A DNA stretch of 33,108 bases, taken from positions 1 through 33,108 of the forward strand of contig JASJCB010000105.1 in assembly GCA_030066195.1 (NCBI GenBank). Reading direction: 5' to 3'. Positions within the stretch are counted from its first letter, which is position 1. Every line of letters begins with the position of its first letter. The translations under genes were made by a program, and so were the position numbers. Origin of the DNA: Acidobacteriota bacterium (GTDB lineage Bacteria; Acidobacteriota; Holophagae; Acanthopleuribacterales; Acanthopleuribacteraceae). Shown here piece after piece: positions 24,950 through 33,103 of the stretch. Under the pieces are notes generated by a model, which ran no database searches, was not told the origin of the DNA, and worked only from the letters and a program-made list of their open reading frames with translations.

Positions 24950-25891
24950 TTGCCGCATTTGCCCTTGAGATTGTTTGTCGTAAGTTTCTTTTTCTTGATA
25001 TTCACTCAGGTGTGCCTCTCGGCTCCGCTGTCGGAGAACCGGACGATCCTCACGGTCCGAATATCTGACGAGGAACGCTATACAAAATGTTTTCAAGGGT
25101 TTGTCGGTTTTTTTGAAGAGCAGAACCTACCGGTCAAGTTCCAACATATCAATCTGAATAACGTCCTGAGAGAAGAGATCGTTCTGAGCGCCGTTCAAGA
25201 AAACCGGCCTCGCCTGATCCTTACCCTGGGGCAAGCCGTCGGGCAATTTATCGCTGAATTGAATTTGGATATTCCGATCATCGCCGGTTTGGTCTTGAAC
25301 CCCTCGGAATTGACTCGAAATGAGAACATGACCTTTGTGGTCCTGGAATACCCCGTGGCCTCGCAGCTTGAGTGGATCAAAACCTTATTGCCGAAGGTAA
25401 GGAAAGTCGGTGTTTTGTACAACAGTGAGCAAAATCGTCAACGCGTTGAAGAGGCGAAGACAGCGGCCGAGACGCTGGGCCTGGAGCTGCTCTCAATCCA
25501 TGTCAGGAAAGCGCGCGAGCTGCCCTCTGCCTTGAACCAGGTGTTACAACACGTAGACGTTCTATGGAGCCTTCCGGACAATTTGGTCGTGAAACCCGCA
25601 ACAACCCGGGCCATTCTCCAATCATCCCTCCGCAGCCGGGTTCCTTTGATCGGCTTGTCGCGTTCGTGGGTCAAAGCCGGCGCTATTTTGGCTCTTGACT
25701 GGGATTGGACCGACCTGGGTTCTCAGAGCGGCGCCCTGGCGCAAAAAATACTGGAGGGAACACCGCCGGATCAGCTTCCACCGGAGGAGCCTCGCAAACT
25801 GGTGTATACTTTGAACCTAAAGATAATCGATTTACTGAATGTAGAAATTGCGAAGGATGCAAAAACAGATGCTATTTGGATCTATAACTGA
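24950..25891 (+). CDS. ABC-type substrate-binding protein (COG2984-like), orphan of a permease
   Basis: A 313-aa exported protein with a signal peptide at residues 5-25 (LRLFVVSFFFLIFTQVCLSA). The two-lobed periplasmic-binding fold is suggested by RLILTLGQAVGQFIAEL, DIPIIAGLVLNP, VRKVGVLYNSEQNRQRVEEAKTAAE and VPLIGLSRSWVKAGAILALDWD, all typical of the COG2984 group. Some relatives are the binding protein of an ABC importer. Here no permease or ATPase follows; the next gene, 12 bases on, is a hybrid histidine kinase. The start is TTG at 24950, ten bases after AGAGG. A role as the ligand-binding half of a sensor, handing a ligand to the kinase's periplasmic domain, is inferred. The ligand cannot be read from the sequence. 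Confidence 0.87.
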   Translation: MPHLPLRLFVVSFFFLIFTQVCLSAPLSENRTILTVRISDEERYTKCFQGFVGFFEEQNLPVKFQHINLNNVLREEIVLSAVQENRPRLILTLGQAVGQFIAELNLDIPIIAGLVLNPSELTRNENMTFVVLEYPVASQLEWIKTLLPKVRKVGVLYNSEQNRQRVEEAKTAAETLGLELLSIHVRKARELPSALNQVLQHVDVLWSLPDNLVVKPATTRAILQSSLRSRVPLIGLSRSWVKAGAILALDWDWTDLGSQSGALAQKILEGTPPDQLPPEEPRKLVYTLNLKIIDLLNVEIAKDAKTDAIWIYN

Positions 25892-25903
25892 GGCGGTGAC
25901 AGC

Positions 25904-28771
25904 TTGAGCGCTTTCAAAAACGTTAAGTTGGCGGCCAAGTTCAACTTGCTGACCATCTCCCTTATTTTGGCGACTGCCTTGAGCCTGGGTCTACTTTTCA
26001 TGCAGCGCGAAATTTCCGACCGACGCAGGGAGATGGTCACACATGCCGTTCAGGAAGCCCGTCTTGCCGCGGCCGTCAGTGAGTTCGGTCTATATACCGA
26101 AAACAGCGAACTGCTGGGGCCTATCTTGGAAAATGTCATGAATAATGAAAATATAGCCTATACCGCCATGTACAGCAGCGGCTTTCGTCTTTTATTGGAG
26201 CGCGGCACCGTCCCCGTCAATATGCCGCCCATTCCCGATGCCGAGTTGGAGGAAAAAGGCTGGGTAGAACGGTATTTCGATAACGGCCCCGTGGAAACCA
26301 TCGAAATCTTCATCGCTGTAAAAGCAAGCAATGTCGCGGGATTGGGCGGAGATATGACAGATACGGTTCAGGAAGGCGGCGAACCCGTGGGTTACCTGCG
26401 CATCTTCTTGAGTACGGAGCAACTGGAGGAAGACGCCAATGCCCTGCTGGTTTCCACACTGGTGATCATCCTCTTCGTCACGGCCTTGGGTATCATCGGC
26501 ACCCTGCTGATCACGCGTCGCATCACATCCCCGCTTCGAACCCTGGTCGCCGGCATGGAAGCCGTGGCAAAGGGCGATATGGACCGTGAGGTTTCGGTAA
26601 AATCAAGGGACGAATTGCACGAACTGGCCACTCATTTCAACGAAATGCGGAGCAACCTGAAAAAATTCCGCCGCCAGGTCACCGACTACCAGAACACTTT
26701 AGAAGACAAGGTGCGCCAACGAACCCAGGAACTTTTGCGCGCTCGCGAAAAAGCCGAAGCCGCCCGAAACGCCAGCCAAGCCAAAAGCGACTTCCTAGCC
26801 AATATGAGCCATGAAATACGCACACCCATGAACGGGGTCCTGGGCATGGTCGAGTTATTGCTACGCACCGACCTCAAAGACGAACAGCGCCGCTATGCCG
26901 AGACTGTAAGGCGCTCGGGACAGGCCCTGTTGACCATCATCAATGACATCCTGGACTTCTCCAAGGTGGAAGCCGGTCGCATGGAATTGGACAGCGTCGA
27001 CTTCGAGCCCCGCGAACTGGTGGGGGAGGTGGTCGAATTGCTGGCCAGCCGCGCCCATGAAAAAAAGCTGGAGTTGATCTGTCACGTCTTGGACGACGTA
27101 CCCTCCTGCACCACCGGCGATCCCGGCCGCTTGCGCCAGATCCTGGTCAACCTGGTCGGTAACGCCATCAAATTCACCGACTCCGGCGAGGTTCTGGTGC
27201 GCGTGACCCTGGTGGAGAAGTCCGAGCAGGACTGTATCCTCTATTTCGAGGTTAAAGATACCGGCATCGGCATCGAACCCGACCTCCAGGGCCATATCTT
27301 CGAGTCCTTCTCTCAGGCGGATTCGTCAACCAGCCGCAAATTCGGCGGTACCGGTTTGGGTCTGGCCGTTTCCAAGCGCCTGGTCGAACTGATGGGCGGC
27401 GAGATCGGCGTCGAAAGCGAGTACGGCAATGGCGCCAGGTTTTATTTCACAGCCCGGTTCGCCGTCCCTGCCGAGGAAAAAACCGCCAAAAAGGCCGGGG
27501 GCGACCGTAGTGATCTACGCGGCCTGCGTGCTTTGATCGTCGACGATAACGCCACCAACCGGGAGATCTTAAGTCATCATATCAATTCCTGGGGCATGCG
27601 CGGCGACACGGTGTCCGATCCCTTCAAAGCCCTCGAAATCCTGCGTCATGCCTCCACCGGACATGGAAAGTATGACCTGGCCATAGTCGACATGGTCATG
27701 CCGGGCATGGACGGCATCGAACTGGCCCGCGTCATCAACCGGGACCCGGAGCTCAAGGCCCTTCGCCTGCTTTTGCTCAGTTCTTCTACCCAATACATCA
27801 CCACGCGCGAGGCAAAGCGTGCGGGCATTCAATCATTTGCGGCCAAACCCGTGCGCCCCAAACAACTCTTTCAGGCCCTGTTACGCGCGGTCAACACTTC
27901 CGCCCAAACCGAAGATCAGCCGTTTATGGCAAATCCCGAGGAGGCGGCCGCCACGGCCCAATTCGATGCGAGCATTCTGGTCGCTGAGGATAATCCCGTC
28001 AACCGCGAGGTTGCCAAGGGCATGTTGGAAACCATGGGTTGCCGGGTTCGCCTTGCCCAAAACGGCGTAGAGGCCGTTCAGGTTGCCACCGAATCCGAAA
28101 ACGACCTCATCCTCATGGACATCCAGATGCCGGAGATGGACGGCCTTCAGGCGATGCAATCCATCCGTGAATGGGAACGACGCAATAATCAAGAAGGGGT
28201 GCCCATTATCGCCGTTACCGCCAACGCTATTGCCGGCGACCGTGAAAACTACCTTGCCAGAGGTATGGATGACTATCTAAGTAAGCCGTATAATCAGGAA
28301 CAACTCTATGAATTGGTGGCGCGCTGGATAAAGCCGGTTAGCGGCGTCTCCGCAACGGAACCCCAAAAACCCGGGTTGATCACGATCACCAATTCGCCCA
28401 ATGAGACAAAACCGCGCCCGCCCGGCAGCAGCGCCATCGATCAGAAGATCCTGGACAGGATTCGCGCCCTGGAAACAGACTCCAATCGGGGAGTGGTGGC
28501 CAGATTGATCAGTATTTTCCTGGAGGATGCCCCGAAACTCTTGAAAAACGTCCAAAGGGCTTTCGTCGAGCGCGATATCGATGATGCGCGGCGGGCAGTG
28601 CACACCCTGAAATCCAGCAGCGCCAATCTGGGCGCCATGACCCTTTCGGAAATCTGTAAAACCATGGAGCAGTATTGTCGCGACGGCGAACTGGACAAAG
28701 CCGCGGAAAAGATGGTCGACCTGCAATATGAATTCGAGGCAGCCACGGAAGAATTAAAACAAGAATGCTAA
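25904..28771 (+). CDS. Hybrid histidine kinase: periplasmic sensor-HAMP-HisKA-HATPase-REC-REC-Hpt
   Basis: A 955-aa membrane sensor that carries a full phosphorelay. Two membrane helices (about 13-33 and 182-204) flank a periplasmic domain of about 150 residues I do not recognise. HAMP is at about 205-257 and a coiled coil follows. HisKA has the phosphoacceptor His303 in NMSHEIRTP. HATPase has intact N (LVGNAIKFT), D (DTGIGI) and G2 (GTGLGLAVS) boxes. Two receiver domains follow, with Asp596 (IVDMVMPGMDG) and Asp739 (LMDIQMPEMDG), then a C-terminal Hpt domain with His900 in HTLKSSSANLG. All phosphotransfer residues are present. The start is TTG at 25904, 12 bases after the substrate-binding protein, so the two are cotranslated. 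The output regulator may be encoded elsewhere, or be the REC-GGDEF-EAL protein that follows. Confidence 0.93.
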   Translation: MSAFKNVKLAAKFNLLTISLILATALSLGLLFMQREISDRRREMVTHAVQEARLAAAVSEFGLYTENSELLGPILENVMNNENIAYTAMYSSGFRLLLERGTVPVNMPPIPDAELEEKGWVERYFDNGPVETIEIFIAVKASNVAGLGGDMTDTVQEGGEPVGYLRIFLSTEQLEEDANALLVSTLVIILFVTALGIIGTLLITRRITSPLRTLVAGMEAVAKGDMDREVSVKSRDELHELATHFNEMRSNLKKFRRQVTDYQNTLEDKVRQRTQELLRAREKAEAARNASQAKSDFLANMSHEIRTPMNGVLGMVELLLRTDLKDEQRRYAETVRRSGQALLTIINDILDFSKVEAGRMELDSVDFEPRELVGEVVELLASRAHEKKLELICHVLDDVPSCTTGDPGRLRQILVNLVGNAIKFTDSGEVLVRVTLVEKSEQDCILYFEVKDTGIGIEPDLQGHIFESFSQADSSTSRKFGGTGLGLAVSKRLVELMGGEIGVESEYGNGARFYFTARFAVPAEEKTAKKAGGDRSDLRGLRALIVDDNATNREILSHHINSWGMRGDTVSDPFKALEILRHASTGHGKYDLAIVDMVMPGMDGIELARVINRDPELKALRLLLLSSSTQYITTREAKRAGIQSFAAKPVRPKQLFQALLRAVNTSAQTEDQPFMANPEEAAATAQFDASILVAEDNPVNREVAKGMLETMGCRVRLAQNGVEAVQVATESENDLILMDIQMPEMDGLQAMQSIREWERRNNQEGVPIIAVTANAIAGDRENYLARGMDDYLSKPYNQEQLYELVARWIKPVSGVSATEPQKPGLITITNSPNETKPRPPGSSAIDQKILDRIRALETDSNRGVVARLISIFLEDAPKLLKNVQRAFVERDIDDARRAVHTLKSSSANLGAMTLSEICKTMEQYCRDGELDKAAEKMVDLQYEFEAATEELKQEC

Positions 28772-28889
28772 GTGTGAACGACCTACCGGAAAAATGTCGG
28801 GTAGCCCGGGACTCTACAAAATCTAGTGAAGAAAGAGTACTTCCGATCAGTTAATGAAATCCGACGCTTTGCTAGGAACTAAATAAGCC

Positions 28890-28918
28890 TGGAAATTTCA
28901 AAGCCATTTTCATACAAT
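28890..28918 (+). promoter_or_regulatory. Candidate promoter of the GGDEF-EAL gene
   Basis: TGGAAA (-35-like, 28890-28895), a 17-base spacer and TACAAT (-10, 28913-28918, five of six to consensus). Transcription would start near 28925, which supports the ATG at 28960 over the ATG at 28921. Confidence 0.4.
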
Positions 28919-28959
28919 ACATGGTTAGAATGGCTGAATGTATTCCCGCGGGAGAGCGA

Positions 28960-31428
28960 ATGGAAGGTGGAACCGAACGTAAAAAACCGTTGGTTCTGGC
29001 TGTCGACGATGACAGGATAGAACGCTTTCTCATTTGCCAGTCGCTCGAACAAAAAGGCTTTCGAATCATCACAGCGGAAAACGGCGAAGAGGCCGTGGAC
29101 ATTTTCACCCGGGAGAAACCCAACATTGTTTTGTTGGATGTAGAGATGCCGGTTATGAATGGGTTCGAGGCTTGCCGCGCTCTGAGAAAACTCCCGTGGG
29201 GCGAATTGACGCCCATCCTCATGGTTACCGGCCTCACCGATGAGGTTTCCATCGAACAAGCCTATGAGGCCGGGGCTACGGACTTCATTACCAAACCGCT
29301 CAATTGGACCATTCTGGCCCAGCGGGTACGTTACATGCTGCGCACCAATTGCATCTTCATGGAAAACATCGCGCTCTTGGAAGCCATGCCCGATGCCATG
29401 TACCGATTCGACCAACGAGGGGTGATGGCCGAGGCCCATCCGGTTTCCGGCGAGCGCCACCCGTTGTTCTCCATTGAAGATCAGGGAAAAGTTCTCGACC
29501 AGATGCTGCCCGCGCATGCCGCGGAACGCTTGCAAACCACCCTGAGGAGTACCCTGCTCAGTCAGACCAATATGGGTTTGGAACTCCATTTGGAGCGGAA
29601 CGACCAATCGGTAGAATACGAGGTGCGCTTCACTCCCATCAACAAAACCGACGCCATGGCCGTGGTCCGCGATGTGACCGCCTTCAAGCGGAATGAACGT
29701 CTCAACGCCCGCTTTGCTCGTGTCTTGGAACATGCCTCCAATGAAATCTATATCTTCGACTCGGATAACCTGAAGATGCTTCAAACCAACAGCCGCGCAT
29801 CCCGCAATACGGGTTACGAGAAGGAAGAACTGCTGGAAATGTCGCCGCTGGCGTTGTTCCCCGACATCGGACCCAAAGAGTTTGATCATCTGGTGAAACC
29901 GCTTTGGGAGCGTCGATACGAGAACATCATTATCGAGGGCCAACACCAGCGGAAGGACGGCAGCATCTATCCGGTGGAAATCCTGATCCACCTTTCCTGG
30001 GACGAGGCGCCCCCGGTTTTTCTGGCCATGGTTCAGGATATAACCGAACGCATCAAGGCCAATGAACGGATTCGCTACCTGGCCTATTACGATGCGCTGA
30101 CAGACCTGCCCAACCGCAGTCTGTTCAACGAGAACCTGCGCTATGCCCTCAAGCTGGCGCGACGCCAGAAGTCCCAGTTGGCCGTTTTGTTCATCGACAT
30201 CGATCGCTTCAAGACCATCAACGACACCCTGGGCCACACGAACGGCGACAAGCTATTGAAAATACTCGCCGAACGACTCACCCACAGCCTGCGCGAAAGC
30301 GACCTCTTCATGCGCGTCAACGATGATGATCGCATGATCAACCTGGCCCGATTGGGTGGTGACGAATTCATCATCATTATTAACGGCGTGGGTGTAGATA
30401 CCGATCCGGCCGTTGTGGCGCAACGCATCCAGCGGGCCATTACCCAGCCGTGCATTTTGGACGGGCACGAGGTCACCGTGACACCCAGCATCGGCATCGC
30501 GGTCTACCCTCGCGACGGCGAAGACATGGAGACCCTCCTGAAACACGCGGATGTGGCCATGTACAACGCCAAAAAACGGGGCAAGAACAACTTCCAATTC
30601 TATCGGAGCCAGATGAACGAACGGGCTCTGGAGCGACTGAAGCTGGAGGCCGCCCTGCGTCGCGCCCTCGAGAACGACGAACTGGTGCTTCACTACCAAC
30701 CCCAACTTTACCTGCGCAAGGACAATATGGTGGGTGTAGAAGCCCTGGTTCGCTGGAACCATCCCGAACGCGGATTGGTGCCTCCCGGCGAATTCATCTC
30801 CCTGGCCGAGGAAACCGGCTTGATTCTGCCCATGGGCGAATGGGTGCTGCGTGCCGCCTGCATACAGCTCAGGGAATGGCGTCAATCCGACCTGCCGCCG
30901 TTTGCCGTATCGATCAATCTGTCCGCGCTCCAGTTCCAACAAAATCTGCTGGCCAAAACCTTCCGCAACATCTTGGAAGAAACCGGCGTCCCGGCGGACT
31001 GGCTGGAATTGGAACTGACGGAAAGCACCTTGATGTGCAACGCGGACACCACCCTCCAGAATCTACAAACCCTGAAGGAAATGGGATTTCACCTAGCCAT
31101 CGACGACTTCGGCACGGGTTATTCCTCTCTGGCCTACCTGAAACGGTTCCCGCTGGACACCATCAAAATCGACCGCTCGTTTGTGCGAGACCTGACCACC
31201 AATCGTGAGGATGCGCGCATTGTGCATGCCATCGTGAGTATGGCCAGGGGGCTGAGATTAGAGGTCGTTATCGAGGGCGTAGAAACCAATGAGCAATTGG
31301 AATTCCTGAGGCAACATGAAAAACGCTGTCGTATCCAGGGTTACCTGATCAGCCGCCCCCTGCCGTCCAAGGAACTTGAAAACTTCGCAAGAAAGCACAT
31401 GAGGAACGGCAAGCTGGTCACGCCGTAA
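28960..31428 (+). CDS. REC-PAS-GGDEF-EAL cyclic-di-GMP regulator
   Basis: An 822-aa soluble response regulator. The receiver domain (about 11-125) has phosphoacceptor Asp60 in VLLDVEMPVMNG. One weak and one clear PAS-like domain follow at about 135-245 and 250-370. The GGDEF domain (about 372-550) keeps the active motif at 466-470, with an insertion of about 12 residues just before it (after RESD). The EAL domain (about 560-815) keeps E594-A-L, NLSALQF, ELTEST, DDFGTGYSSL, IKIDRSFV and IEGVET, so both cyclase and phosphodiesterase activity are possible; which dominates cannot be read. The ATG at 28960 has GGGAG five bases upstream. Position next to the hybrid kinase with its Hpt domain makes it the most likely local phosphorelay target, as an inference. 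Confidence 0.93.
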   Translation: MEGGTERKKPLVLAVDDDRIERFLICQSLEQKGFRIITAENGEEAVDIFTREKPNIVLLDVEMPVMNGFEACRALRKLPWGELTPILMVTGLTDEVSIEQAYEAGATDFITKPLNWTILAQRVRYMLRTNCIFMENIALLEAMPDAMYRFDQRGVMAEAHPVSGERHPLFSIEDQGKVLDQMLPAHAAERLQTTLRSTLLSQTNMGLELHLERNDQSVEYEVRFTPINKTDAMAVVRDVTAFKRNERLNARFARVLEHASNEIYIFDSDNLKMLQTNSRASRNTGYEKEELLEMSPLALFPDIGPKEFDHLVKPLWERRYENIIIEGQHQRKDGSIYPVEILIHLSWDEAPPVFLAMVQDITERIKANERIRYLAYYDALTDLPNRSLFNENLRYALKLARRQKSQLAVLFIDIDRFKTINDTLGHTNGDKLLKILAERLTHSLRESDLFMRVNDDDRMINLARLGGDEFIIIINGVGVDTDPAVVAQRIQRAITQPCILDGHEVTVTPSIGIAVYPRDGEDMETLLKHADVAMYNAKKRGKNNFQFYRSQMNERALERLKLEAALRRALENDELVLHYQPQLYLRKDNMVGVEALVRWNHPERGLVPPGEFISLAEETGLILPMGEWVLRAACIQLREWRQSDLPPFAVSINLSALQFQQNLLAKTFRNILEETGVPADWLELELTESTLMCNADTTLQNLQTLKEMGFHLAIDDFGTGYSSLAYLKRFPLDTIKIDRSFVRDLTTNREDARIVHAIVSMARGLRLEVVIEGVETNEQLEFLRQHEKRCRIQGYLISRPLPSKELENFARKHMRNGKLVTP

Positions 31429-31454
31429 ATTTCCCAATCATTCAGGTTTCCAGT

Positions 31455-31997
31455 TCAGGGTTTGCGCAATTCGGGGTAGTACTGTTTGAACAGCTCATCT
31501 TCCTCGGCCGCGGACTGGTGGCAGGAGGTGCAACGGGCGTCTTCCGGAGCGGCCACGGTCTTGCCGGCCTTGATGTCTTTGTCGCGGTAGAGATAGTAGC
31601 TCCAACCGTTTCCAGGGAAAACGCGCCTGTCTTTCAACTGGACCAGGATATCCATGGCGCCGGTGGTGAAATAGCCGAAACCGCCGACGGTTTCCTTTTC
31701 CTGGATGTGTTGGACTTCCATGATCACGATGGTGCCGTCAGGCCAGGCGCCTTTGTCACGATGGGCCCGGTAGCTGTCCGGGTCCACGTAGACATGATGG
31801 ATACCGGGGAAAATGGCTTTGCCGCTGTTCATTTCGTTGGGAACCACCGAAGACCCGATGTACTGCCACTTCCGGTAGACGGACGGATCGGGCCTGGTCA
31901 GTTCATTGGACGCGGACAATTCATAATGAGGACTCTTACCGGCCTGCCAGGCGATCAGCAACGACCCCGACAAGAGAAGAAAAACGAATCGCTTCAA
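31455..31997 (-). CDS. Cytochrome P460-like exported haem protein
   Basis: A 180-aa exported protein. Residues 2-20 are a signal peptide (KRFVFLLLSGSLLIAW). The body matches the cytochrome P460 family, with RKWQYIGSSVVPNEM, the HHVYVDPDSYRAH segment and the GFGYFTTGAMDILVQLKDRRVFPG core. The CxxCH haem c motif is CTSCH at residues 156-160, near the C-terminus as in the family. P460 proteins from nitrifiers oxidise hydroxylamine, but many homologues elsewhere have no proven substrate, and no nitrogen-cycle genes are nearby. The start is TTG at 31997: AAGGAG lies seven bases upstream and the signal peptide begins immediately. Upstream ATGs at 32042 and beyond would lie in or before the promoter and give a non-signal N-terminus. 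Confidence 0.87.
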   Translation of the reverse strand: MKRFVFLLLSGSLLIAWQAGKSPHYELSASNELTRPDPSVYRKWQYIGSSVVPNEMNSGKAIFPGIHHVYVDPDSYRAHRDKGAWPDGTIVIMEVQHIQEKETVGGFGYFTTGAMDILVQLKDRRVFPGNGWSYYLYRDKDIKAGKTVAAPEDARCTSCHQSAAEEDELFKQYYPELRKP

Positions 31998-32042
31998 GGG
32001 CGGTCTCCTTGTGAACAAACGCCGTAACGGTTGGTTAAGCAT

Positions 32043-32071
32043 AACATATCGGGCGCCCACATTTTTTTCAG
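32043..32071 (-). promoter_or_regulatory. Candidate promoter of the cytochrome P460-like gene
   Basis: On the minus strand: CTGAAA (32071-32066), a 17-base spacer, TATGTT (32048-32043). Transcription would start near 32036, leaving a leader of about 40 bases before the TTG at 31997. Each hexamer matches four of six consensus positions, so the call is tentative. Confidence 0.35.
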
Positions 32072-32172
32072 AAAGCATGCAGCGTTTTGAAAAGACGCCT
32101 TGTCCAACCCTGCGTACAGCCCATGCGAGGCTCAATCCCCAAAAATTTCACCGACAATGAGGAGTGTGAACG

Positions 32173-32919
32173 ATGCGCCTGAAAATTTCCCTGATGATCC
32201 TGATAACCGCGGTCACGGCCTTCGCCGGCGACCGGGCAAGATACACCGAGGTCCGAGAAGAAAACCTGCCCGCCGATCGCGAAACTATTTGGGTGGACGG
32301 CGGCAAAAACGGCGGTATTTCGATCAAGGGCTGGGATGAAGACCAAATCTATGTCAAAGCCACGATCAAGACCTGGGCAAACAACGACAGCGATGCGGAG
32401 GAACTGGCCGCGGATATCCGCCTGGAGTTCGGCGATCGTATTCACGCCGAGGGCCCGCGCAGTAAGCGCTACAACCAGGGCTGGTCGGTGAGCTTCGAGG
32501 TCTACGTGCCCCTGCAATCCAACCTCAAGCTGGAAACCCATAACGGCGGCATCGGCATCTCCGAGGTCAACGGCGACATCACCTTCAATGCGCTCAACGG
32601 CGGCGTGAAACTTTATCACCTGGCCGGAAATGTCAACGGCCGAACCACCAACGGCGGCGTCAAGGTTGAACTGGACGGCGATACCTGGGACGGCGCGGGC
32701 CTGGATGTGCAAACCACCAACGGCGGCGTTGTGCTGAGCATGCCCGCGGGTTACAACGCCCGACTGGAAACCGGCACGGTCAACGGTAGTATCAAGACCG
32801 ACTTCCCGGTCACCGTTAAAGGGAAGATCGGCCGTAAGTTGAACGCCACCATAGGTAACGGCGGCGCCACCATCCGCGTCCGCACCACCAACGGCGGCGT
32901 GGCCGTCCGCGAAATCTAA
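32173..32919 (+). CDS. Exported DUF4097-like beta-repeat protein
   Basis: A 248-aa protein with a signal peptide (residues 1-18, ending TAFA-GD). The mature part is made of short beta-strands around recurring NGG turns: HNGGIGI, LNGGVKL, TTNGGV three times, VNGSIK and GNGGATI. This matches the DUF4097/DUF4098-type right-handed beta-helix found in many exported or envelope proteins, whose function is not known. No Cys, no anchoring helix and no lipobox are visible, so it should be soluble in the periplasm or secreted. AGGAG lies eight bases before the ATG at 32173. It is divergent from the cytochrome P460-like gene. A large folded non-coding stretch begins right after the stop. Confidence 0.85.
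   Translation: MRLKISLMILITAVTAFAGDRARYTEVREENLPADRETIWVDGGKNGGISIKGWDEDQIYVKATIKTWANNDSDAEELAADIRLEFGDRIHAEGPRSKRYNQGWSVSFEVYVPLQSNLKLETHNGGIGISEVNGDITFNALNGGVKLYHLAGNVNGRTTNGGVKVELDGDTWDGAGLDVQTTNGGVVLSMPAGYNARLETGTVNGSIKTDFPVTVKGKIGRKLNATIGNGGATIRVRTTNGGVAVREI
32644..32900 (+). repeat. Three exact 17-base copies within the DUF4097-like gene
   Basis: ACCACCAACGGCGGCGT occurs at 32644-32660, 32713-32729 and 32884-32900. All three are in the same reading frame and encode TTNGGV. Exact conservation at the DNA level, including third positions, suggests recent duplication or gene conversion of the repeat units. Confidence 0.8.
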
Positions 32920-32922
32920 GTA

Positions 32923-33019
32923 ACGTGAACAAGCCCGGGGTGTGAAGAACCTTAAGTAGGGACCATCGCGATGAGGTTACTGAAAGGGTGCTCACCGACG
33001 TGCCCGGGTTTGTTCGCGT
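32923..33019. repeat. Long inverted repeat with internal pairing (structured element)
   Basis: Bases 32923-32939 (ACGTGAACAAGCCCGGG) pair with 33003-33019 (CCCGGGTTTGTTCGCGT) as a 17-bp stem with two G-T pairs. The 63-base loop contains a second stem, AACCTTA (32948-32954) with TGAGGTT (32972-32978), with a CATCGCGATG palindrome overlapping its right arm. No T-tract follows. It may be a 3' UTR structure, a small RNA or a small terminal-repeat element. Confidence 0.55.
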
Positions 33020-33057
33020 CGGATCATCGAAAAGCCGACGCATATAAAATAGTTACA

Positions 33058-33103
33058 TCCGAAGGCAATGGCTCCGGGAACTCCGCTGGCTGCAGCCTTC
33101 GGA
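33058..33103 (+). other. Hairpin at the right edge, possible leader RNA structure
   Basis: TCCGAAGGC (33058-33066) pairs perfectly with GCCTTCGGA (33095-33103), enclosing 28 bases that can pair further (GGCT with AGCC as an alternative). A TATAAA-like -10 lies at 33043-33048, so the hairpin could sit at the very 5' end of a transcript that leaves the window. I cannot match it to a known riboswitch class. Confidence 0.4.

Noticed and set aside
28879..30237. Long minus-strand open frame (452 codons) opposite the GGDEF-EAL gene
   Set aside because: Antisense shadow of a gene with intact catalytic motifs; no recognisable domain and no start signal.
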